This document shows, piece by piece, positions 15,022 to 19,551 of a stretch of DNA of 19,551 bases; position 1 is the first letter of the stretch; each line of letters starts with the position of its first letter. The notes below the pieces were generated by a model. It had not been told where the DNA came from, did no database searches, and saw only the letters and a program-made list of their open reading frames with translations. The stretch comes from Thermoleophilia bacterium (lineage in GTDB: Bacteria > Actinomycetota > Thermoleophilia > Gaiellales > JAICJC01): positions 1-19,551 of the forward strand of contig JAICJM010000060.1 in assembly GCA_025928435.1 (NCBI GenBank), read 5' to 3'. Made by a program: the position numbers and the translations under genes.

Positions 15022-15677
15022 AGCTGACCGTTTGCGCCGACGGCGCCGAGGTCGCCCGGCGGGCGGCCGACGCCTTCGTCGAGGCCGCCGCGTCCGGCGA
15101 CCGGCCGGCGGTGGTCCTGTCCGGGGGCTCGACGCCGCAGGCGCTGCACCGGCTGCTGGCGTCGCCCGAGTACGCCGGCCGGGTCGACTGGCCCCGCCTC
15201 AACGTGTTCTTCGGCGACGAGCGCCAGGTGCCGCTCGACGACCCGCGCTCGAACTACCACGCCGCCCGCGAGACGCTGCTCGACCACGTCCCGGTCGACC
15301 CGTCCAAGGTGCACCCGCTCACGGATGCCGACGAGTACGAGGGTCTCCTGCGCTCGTTCTTCGGCGAGCGGCCGGACTTCGACCTCCTCTACCTGGGCAT
15401 GGGCGACGACGGCCACACCGCCTCCCTCTTCCCGGGCTCGATCTCGCTGCGCGAGGACGAGCGATGGGTGATCGACCCGCCCGACGTCGTCCAGGGCATG
15501 GCCCGGCACACGTTCACGCTGCCCGTGCTCGCCGCCGCCCGCCGCACGATCTTCCTGGTCTCGGGCGAGGCCAAGGCGGCGGCGCTGGGGCGCATCCGGG
15601 CCGGCGAGCAGCTGCCCGCGGGCATGGTGCCGGGGGCGGAGTGGCTCGTCGACCGGGCTGCGGCCGGCGAGGCCTAG
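15018..15677 (+). CDS. pgl: 6-phosphogluconolactonase (NagB/DevB type)
   Basis: The 219-residue enzyme hydrolyses 6-phosphogluconolactone from Zwf to 6-phosphogluconate. It carries the sugar-phosphate binding LSGGSTPQALHRLL (34-47), FFGDERQVPLDDPRSNY (64-80) and the active-site LGMGDDGHTASLFPG (126-140) of the NagB-like family. It is at the short end of the family: the stretch before DFDLLYLG (near 102-120) lacks the longer helix seen in many homologues. The ATG shares four bases with the opcA stop. It is the last gene of the operon; a 6-bp GC-rich hairpin starts 11 bases after its stop. 6-phosphogluconate dehydrogenase and transketolase are not encoded in this window. Confidence 0.93.
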   Translation: MKLTVCADGAEVARRAADAFVEAAASGDRPAVVLSGGSTPQALHRLLASPEYAGRVDWPRLNVFFGDERQVPLDDPRSNYHAARETLLDHVPVDPSKVHPLTDADEYEGLLRSFFGERPDFDLLYLGMGDDGHTASLFPGSISLREDERWVIDPPDVVQGMARHTFTLPVLAAARRTIFLVSGEAKAAALGRIRAGEQLPAGMVPGAEWLVDRAAAGEA

Positions 15678-15679
15678 CT

Positions 15680-15868
15680 TTAGCGCGGGCGGTTGCCGTC
15701 ACCGCCAGGTCGGCGAGCGCGCCGGCGCGCCGGGCGAGATCGGCACCCTACGCCCGGGACGACGGCACCGTGCAACGCGGCGCGGGCGGCGACCGCCGTC
15801 TCGATCGCGCGGCCGTACCCCCCCGGGACCTCGTCTTCGAGCCGGTCGAGCGCGGCCCGGATGGGCAT
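15680..15868 (-). pseudogene. Short unrecognised ORF, probably frameshifted remnant, in the pgl/qor gap
   Basis: An ATG at 15868 opens a 62-codon minus-strand frame. The first 40 codons behave like real coding sequence: almost every third base is G or C, second positions are mixed, and the peptide (MPIRAALDRLEDEVPGGYG, then RAIETAVAARAALHGAVVPG) looks like an amphipathic helical protein. After about 15750 the frame loses this bias and turns Arg/Pro-rich. One base over, the sequence reads GADLARRAGALADLAVTATA with better coding character, and that frame runs antisense into pgl without a stop. This pattern fits a single-base frameshift in a small or decaying gene, or a sequencing error. I do not recognise the family, and the start has only a weak GGA upstream. 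It could also be fortuitous. Confidence 0.3.
15688..15706 (+). terminator. Short GC-rich hairpin after pgl, weak terminator candidate
   Basis: GGCGGT (15688-15693), a 7-base loop and ACCGCC (15701-15706) form a 6-bp stem starting 11 bases after the pgl stop. No T run follows. A 14-bp perfect palindrome, GCGCGCCGGCGCGC, follows at 15717-15730; stretches like that are frequent by chance at this GC level. Confidence 0.3.
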
Positions 15869-15894
15869 GAGTTCCGTAGGCGTTCCTGTTGCAT

Positions 15895-15911
15895 GCCCGC
15901 AGTGTGCGGGC
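15895..15911. terminator. Perfect GC-rich hairpin between convergent genes
   Basis: GCCCGCA, loop GTG, TGCGGGC: a 7-bp perfect stem with a 3-base loop. It lies 53 bases past the end of the minus-strand quinone reductase and about 220 bases past pgl, so it could end transcription from either side. GGGTTT follows on the plus strand within ten bases; no longer T tract exists. Confidence 0.4.
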
Positions 15912-15963
15912 GATGCGGGTTTCCGTGCGGTGAACGTGTGGCGACGGGGCGGTGAAGCGCCGC

Positions 15964-16953
15964 TCAGGGAATGTCGACCAGCACCTTGCCGACGGCGGCG
16001 GCCTCGACCGCCTCGTGGGCGGCGGCGATGTCGTCCAGCGGGAAGCGGTGGGCGGGGAGCTCGCTCAGGTCGCCGGCGGCGGCCGCGGCGCTGACCTCGT
16101 CGACCGCCCGGGCCAGCCACTCGGCCTGGACGTTGTAGACGAGGACGAACCGCAGGCAGACGTTGCGCGCCATCAGCGGCCGCACCGGCGTCGCCAGGTC
16201 GCCGTCGGCGGCGTAGATCGAGACGACGCCGTCCGGGGCGATCACCTCTGCGTCGAGGGCGGCGTTGGCCGTCGGGGCCACCTCGACGATGCGGTCGACG
16301 CCCTCGGGCGCGGCCGCCTTGATCGCGTCCGCGGCGTCGTCGGCGCGGTAGTTCACGACGGTCGCGGCGCCGGCGGCCCGCGCCAGCTCGCCTTTCTCGT
16401 CGGAGCTGACCGTCGCGATCACGTGCGCCCCGCCGCGGCGGGCGAGCTCGATCGCGAAGTGCCCGACGGCCCCTGCACCGCCGGCCACGAGGACGGCTCT
16501 GCCGTCCAGCGCGCCGTCGCGGAAGAGGCAGTGATGGGCGGTCATGGCCGGGATGCCCAGGCTGGCGCCGAGATCGAACGAGGCGCCGTCGGGCAGCGGC
16601 ACCGCCTGCCGTTCCGGCAGACAGACCCACTGGGCGGCGCTTCCGTGCTGGCGGCCGTGGGCCGCGAACCACACCCACACCCGCGTGCCGATTCGGCCCG
16701 GGTCGACCCCCTCACCGACCGCGTCGATCTCGCCGGCCCCGTCCTGGTTCGGCACCAGGTAGGGGAAGGGCGGGTCGCCGCCGCTCTGCGAGCCGCTGCG
16801 CACGCGCCAGTCGGTCGGGTTCACCCCGGAGACGCGAATGCGCACGCGCACCTCGCCCGGCCCCGGCTCGGGGCGCTCGATCTCGGTCACGCGGAGCACG
16901 TCGCGCGCGGGCCCGTAGCGGTCGTACACGGCTGCGCGCATCGTCTCGGCCAT
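15964..16953 (-). CDS. Zinc-independent NADPH:quinone oxidoreductase (MDR superfamily)
   Basis: The 329-residue cytoplasmic protein is a medium-chain dehydrogenase/reductase of the Qor type. It has an N-terminal GroES-like domain (MRAAVYDRYG, GEVRVRIRVSGVNPTDWRVRSG, about 5-54), NQDGAGEIDAVGEGV (69-83), a nucleotide-binding motif AGGAGAVGHFAIELA (157-171) and a C-terminal AHRFPLDDIAAAHEAVE segment. The cysteine/histidine ligands of the catalytic and structural zinc sites of alcohol dehydrogenases are missing, as in quinone and enone reductases. The substrate is not deducible. The ATG at 16953 is preferred over ATG 16941 because a TACGGT box lies eight bases upstream, fitting a leaderless mRNA; no Shine-Dalgarno is seen. 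It is divergent from the PcaD-like hydrolase, with 30 bases between starts. Confidence 0.88.
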   Translation of the reverse strand: MAETMRAAVYDRYGPARDVLRVTEIERPEPGPGEVRVRIRVSGVNPTDWRVRSGSQSGGDPPFPYLVPNQDGAGEIDAVGEGVDPGRIGTRVWVWFAAHGRQHGSAAQWVCLPERQAVPLPDGASFDLGASLGIPAMTAHHCLFRDGALDGRAVLVAGGAGAVGHFAIELARRGGAHVIATVSSDEKGELARAAGAATVVNYRADDAADAIKAAAPEGVDRIVEVAPTANAALDAEVIAPDGVVSIYAADGDLATPVRPLMARNVCLRFVLVYNVQAEWLARAVDEVSAAAAAGDLSELPAHRFPLDDIAAAHEAVEAAAVGKVLVDIP

Positions 16954-16961
16954 CGGGGCGA

Positions 16962-16967
16962 ACCGTA
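16962..16967 (-). promoter_or_regulatory. Candidate -10 box (TACGGT) for leaderless transcription of the quinone oxidoreductase
   Basis: TACGGT on the minus strand is followed by eight bases (TCGCCCCG) and the ATG at 16953, with no Shine-Dalgarno. Spacing is like that of the boxes at 2615-2620 and 7563-7568. Confidence 0.45.
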
Positions 16968-16983
16968 GTCGAGACGTGGTTTC

Positions 16984-17757
16984 ATGGTTCCCATGAGCGC
17001 CTGCGAACTCCACCACACGTTCGCCGGCCCGGAGGGGGCCCGCGTGGTGGTGCTCTCGAACTCGCTCGGGACGACCCCGGAGATGTGGGAGCCGCAGGCC
17101 GGCGCGCTCGCCCGCGACCGGCGCCTGCTGCGCTACGACCTGCGTGGGCACGGCCGCTCGCCCGTTCCCGAGACGCCCTACTCGATCGCGGATCTCGGAA
17201 CCGACCTGATCGGGCTCCTCGACCGCAACGGGATCGAGCGGGCGTCGCTGTGCGGCGTCTCCCTGGGCGGGATGGTGTCGATGTGGGTCGCGGCGCACGC
17301 GCCGGAGCGGGTCGACCGGCTGGTGCTGTGCTCCACCTCCGCGATCATGGGGCCGCCCGAGTCCTGGACGGAGCGGGCGGCGCTCGTCCGCCGCGAGGGC
17401 ATGGCCGCCGTGGCCGACACCGTGGTCGCCCGCTGGTTCACGCCCGCGTTCGCGGCGGCCGAGCCGGAGGTCGTCGCCGGCATCCGCGGCCAGCTGGCCG
17501 CCACGCCGGCCGAGGGCTACGCCGGCTGTTGCGAGGCGATCCGCGAGATGGACCAGCGCCCCGACCTGCCCGCGATCACCGCGCCGACGCTCGTGGTCGC
17601 CGCCGAGGGCGACCCGTCGACGCCGCCCTCCCATGCCCGGACGATCGCGGGGCTGATCCCCGGCGCCCGGCTCGAGGTGCTCGACCGCGGCGCCCATCTC
17701 GTGAACGTCGAGGCGCCCGACCTCGTGACGCCGCTCATCAGCGGCCACCTCGCCTGA
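16984..17757 (+). CDS. Alpha/beta hydrolase, 3-oxoadipate enol-lactonase (PcaD)-like
   Basis: This protein (257 residues from ATG 16984, 254 from ATG 16993) follows the PcaD pattern closely: LSNSLGTTPEMWEPQ (oxyanion region), RYDLRGHGRS, SIADLGTDLIGLLD, nucleophile elbow GVSLGGM (Ser90 counted from the second ATG), RVDRLVLCSTSA, the acid Asp207 (EGDPSTPP) and His235 (RGAHLVNVE). PcaD opens 3-oxoadipate enol-lactone in the beta-ketoadipate route. No other pca gene is present, and such isolated PcaD-like hydrolases in actinobacteria often act on other lactones or esters, so the substrate is left open. Neither ATG has a strong ribosome binding site; the first has only GAG at 16971. The stop codon lies inside a stable hairpin. 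It is divergent from the quinone reductase. Confidence 0.85.
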   Translation: MVPMSACELHHTFAGPEGARVVVLSNSLGTTPEMWEPQAGALARDRRLLRYDLRGHGRSPVPETPYSIADLGTDLIGLLDRNGIERASLCGVSLGGMVSMWVAAHAPERVDRLVLCSTSAIMGPPESWTERAALVRREGMAAVADTVVARWFTPAFAAAEPEVVAGIRGQLAATPAEGYAGCCEAIREMDQRPDLPAITAPTLVVAAEGDPSTPPSHARTIAGLIPGARLEVLDRGAHLVNVEAPDLVTPLISGHLA

Positions 17758-17770
17758 CGCCTCAGGCGGG
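17749..17770 (+). terminator. Stop-codon-embedded hairpin after the PcaD-like gene, candidate terminator
   Basis: CGCCTGA (17751-17757, which includes the TGA stop) pairs perfectly with TCAGGCG (17762-17768) around a CGCC tetraloop; one G-T wobble and one further C-G pair extend it to 17749-17770. No T run follows. It separates the hydrolase from the aldehyde dehydrogenase promoter region. Confidence 0.5.
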
Positions 17771-17841
17771 TGGGCGTCGCCGCAGGCCAGCTCGGCAGCC
17801 GCTCACGCGCGACCCGGGCGAACACGTCCCGACGGCGATTT

Positions 17842-17854
17842 ATGGTAAAACCAT
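17842..17854. promoter_or_regulatory. Inverted repeat ATGGT-AAA-ACCAT, GntR/FadR-like operator candidate overlapping a -10 box
   Basis: In an otherwise GC-saturated region, positions 17839-17855 are AT-rich and contain the perfect inverted repeat ATGGT-N3-ACCAT. The core TGGT-N3-ACCA has the half-sites and spacing of FadR-type GntR operators. It overlaps TATGGT (17841-17846), a good TANNNT -10 box, 11 bases before the GTG of the aldehyde dehydrogenase. Binding there would repress, and the downstream acyl-CoA ligase makes an acyl-CoA-responsive regulator plausible. No regulator gene is in the window. Confidence 0.45.
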
Positions 17855-17857
17855 TGC

Positions 17858-19339
17858 GTGACTCTTCCCGGGTACCGGCTCTTCATCGGCGGCGAGTGGG
17901 TCGACGCCGCCTCCGGCGCGACGTTCGAGACGGTGGACCCCGCCACCGGGGCGGCGTGGGCGCGCGTCCCCGAGGCGACGGAGGCCGACGTCGACGCCGC
18001 GGTGCGCGCCGCCCGTGCCGCGCTGGCCGACCCCGCCTGGGCCGACCTGACGCCCGCCGGCCGCGGACGGCTGCTCGGGCGCCTGGCCGACATCCTGCGC
18101 CGGGACGCCGAGGAGCTGGCCGTGCTCGAGAGCACCGACAACGGCAAGCTCCTGCGCGAGACGCGCGCCCAGTGCCTCGCGATCGCCGACCACGTCGACT
18201 ACTTCGCGGGGGCGGCCGACAAGATCGAGGGCTCCGTCATCCCGTCGGGCAAGCCCAACTTCCTGGTCTACACGCAGCACGTGCCCGTCGGCGTCGTCGG
18301 CCTCCTGCTGCCGTGGAACTCGCCGCTCTTCCTGACGATGTTCAAGCTCGCCCCGGCGCTCGCCGCCGGCTGCACCGTGGTGATCAAGCCGTCCGAGGCG
18401 ACGCCCGTGACGACGCTCGAGCTCGGCCGCCGGATCGCGGAGGCCGGCTTCCCGGCCGGCGTGGTGAACGTCGTCACCGGCAGCGGGCCGGCACCCGGCC
18501 AGGCGCTCACGGCTCATCCCGGGGTCGACAAGATCTCGTTCACGGGCTCGACCCGCACCGGCATCGCCGTCGCGAAGAGCGCGCTCGACCATCTCGCCCC
18601 GACCGACCTCGAGCTGGGCGGGAAGTCGGCCAACATCGTGTTCGAGGACGCCGATCTCGAGGCGGCCGCCAACGGCGTCGTCGCAGGCATCTTCGCCGCC
18701 ACCGGTCAGACCTGCATCGCCGGCTCGCGCCTCCTCGTCCACGAGGCCGTGCGCGAGCGGCTGCTGGGGCGGCTGGTCGCCCGCGCCCGCACCATCAAGC
18801 TCGGCGACCCGAAGGATCCCGAGACCGAGATGGGCCCGATCGCGACGGAGGCCCAGCACGCCAAGATCGCGGCGATGGTCGGCGACGCCGTCGACGCCGG
18901 CGCGAAGGTCCTGGTCGGGCCCGGCCGGGGCGTCACGCTGCCCGAGCAGGGCCGCTTCGCCGCGCCGACGATCCTCGTCGATGTCGCCCCGGAGGCGACC
19001 ATCGCCCAGGAGGAGGTGTTCGGGCCGGTGCTCGTCGTCCAGCCGTTCCGCGACGAGGACGAGGCGGTCGCCCTCGCCAACGGCACGGCCTACGGCCTGG
19101 CGGCGGGCCTGTGGACTTCGGACGTGCGCCGCGCCCACCGGGTCGCCGGCCGCCTGCGCGCCGGCACGGTGTGGGTGAACAGCTACCGGGTGCTCTCCTA
19201 CGCCGTCCCGTTCGGCGGATTCGGGCTCTCCGGGATCGGCCGCGAGAACGGCTTCGAGGCGATCCGGTCGTTCACCGAGACGAAGTCGATCTGGGTCGAG
19301 CTCACCGGCGCGACCCGCGATCCCTTCGTCCTCGGCTGA
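17858..19339 (+). CDS. NAD(P)-dependent aldehyde dehydrogenase
   Basis: The 493-residue enzyme oxidises an aldehyde to the carboxylic acid. It has all the ALDH superfamily landmarks: PWNSPL with Asn154, cofactor-binding IKPSEATP (176-183), FTGSTRTG (228-235), general base Glu252 in LELGGKSAN, nucleophile Cys286 in GQTCIAGSR, and EEVFGPVLVVQPF plus PFGGFGLSGIGRENG near the C-terminus. The overall style is that of the betaine-aldehyde/phenylacetaldehyde group, but the substrate cannot be read from the sequence. The GTG at 17858 is chosen because it opens the conserved YRLFIGGEWVDA start and lies just after the TATGGT/operator region; no Shine-Dalgarno is present, so the leader is very short or absent. 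The next gene, an acyl-CoA synthetase, begins three bases after the stop, so acid made here may be activated by the next product. Confidence 0.92.
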   Translation: MTLPGYRLFIGGEWVDAASGATFETVDPATGAAWARVPEATEADVDAAVRAARAALADPAWADLTPAGRGRLLGRLADILRRDAEELAVLESTDNGKLLRETRAQCLAIADHVDYFAGAADKIEGSVIPSGKPNFLVYTQHVPVGVVGLLLPWNSPLFLTMFKLAPALAAGCTVVIKPSEATPVTTLELGRRIAEAGFPAGVVNVVTGSGPAPGQALTAHPGVDKISFTGSTRTGIAVAKSALDHLAPTDLELGGKSANIVFEDADLEAAANGVVAGIFAATGQTCIAGSRLLVHEAVRERLLGRLVARARTIKLGDPKDPETEMGPIATEAQHAKIAAMVGDAVDAGAKVLVGPGRGVTLPEQGRFAAPTILVDVAPEATIAQEEVFGPVLVVQPFRDEDEAVALANGTAYGLAAGLWTSDVRRAHRVAGRLRAGTVWVNSYRVLSYAVPFGGFGLSGIGRENGFEAIRSFTETKSIWVELTGATRDPFVLG

Positions 19340-19342
19340 CGT

Positions 19343-19551
19343 GTGAACTTCGCCCGCGACGTCGTCGACGCGGCGCCCCCCGGTGCGACCGCCCTGATCG
19401 AGCTCGGCCGGGACGGGGGCCGGCGGGAGTGGACGTTCGGCGAGGTCGCGGAGGCGTCGGCGCGCCTGGCCGGGCGGCTGCGGCGCGAGGGCGTCGGGAC
19501 GGGCGACGTGGTCATGACCCTGGTCGGGAACCGGTCGGAGTGGGCGCTCGC
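19343..19551 (+). CDS. AMP-forming acyl-CoA synthetase, N-terminal part only (runs off the window)
   Basis: A GTG at 19343, three bases after the aldehyde dehydrogenase stop, opens a frame that runs to the window end (69 full codons). The peptide begins VNFARDVVDAAPPG, then shows EWTFGEVAEASARLAGRLRR and GVGTGDVVMTLVGNRSEWAL. These are the first conserved blocks of fatty or medium-chain acyl-CoA synthetases of the ANL superfamily (the tyrosine/tryptophan-TFGE block and the GDVVMTLVGNRxEW block). The AMP-binding P-loop and catalytic lysine would lie beyond the window. The tight spacing indicates an operon with the aldehyde dehydrogenase: aldehyde to acid to acyl-CoA. The ribosome binding site is weak, so translation is probably coupled. 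Confidence 0.82.
   Translation, partial: MNFARDVVDAAPPGATALIELGRDGGRREWTFGEVAEASARLAGRLRREGVGTGDVVMTLVGNRSEWAL

Noticed and set aside
15717..15730. 14-bp perfect palindrome of G and C only
   Set aside because: With no loop it makes a poor hairpin, and such runs are expected by chance in sequence this rich in G and C.
15693..16094. Plus-strand open frame with a CPQC motif in the pgl/qor gap
   Set aside because: The CPQC comes from the GC-rich hairpin region, the frame continues antisense into the quinone reductase, and the codon bias is wrong for a coding strand.

Overview
The window is one stretch of ordinary-looking chromosome from a very GC-rich actinobacterium. Nearly every codon ends in G or C, GTG starts are common, and an opcA gene sits in a zwf operon. 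Several genes have a TANNNT -10 box 7-8 bases before the start codon, the pattern of leaderless actinobacterial mRNAs. Protein style (cyclase/ATPase-like TPR tail, M1 lipoprotein, acyl-CoA synthetases) suggests Thermoleophilia (Solirubrobacterales/Gaiellales), but this is inference. I see no rRNA, tRNA, CRISPR array, insertion sequence or phage gene.

Layout. 1-455 (+): 3' end of a TPR-rich protein. 456-2607 (-): a class V aminotransferase/cysteine-desulfurase-like enzyme, then a secreted DUF11-like protein. 2623-4035 (+): an LpdA-type flavoprotein missing half of its redox-active disulfide. 4032-7555 (-): an acetyl-CoA-synthetase-like ligase (apparent ATC start), FabI enoyl-ACP reductase and a metallo-beta-lactamase-fold hydrolase. 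7595-9873 (+): glycerate kinase overlapping an M1-type metallopeptidase lipoprotein. 9980-15677 (+): a tight pentose-phosphate operon, tal-pgi-zwf-opcA-pgl, in which every junction overlaps or nearly touches. 15678-15963: a 286-base gap with hairpins and a short, probably frameshifted minus-strand ORF. 15964-16953 (-): zinc-free quinone oxidoreductase, divergent from a PcaD-like alpha/beta hydrolase (16984-17757, +). 17858-19339 (+): aldehyde dehydrogenase preceded by an AT-rich TGGT-N3-ACCA inverted repeat, a GntR/FadR-like operator candidate. 19343-end (+): N-terminus of another AMP-forming acyl-CoA synthetase.

How the genes work together. The central operon encodes glucose-6-phosphate isomerisation, oxidation (Zwf with its assembly factor OpcA), lactone hydrolysis and transaldolase, so it supplies NADPH and pentose phosphates. 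gnd and tkt are not in the window. FabI uses reduced pyridine nucleotide for fatty-acid synthesis, and the flanking acyl-CoA synthetases and aldehyde dehydrogenase point to acid/aldehyde activation and oxidation. I do not see a convincing new defence or mobile system. The most unusual signals are the ATC start, the degenerate LpdA active site, the split tal-pgi arrangement, the putative operator and the broken small gene.
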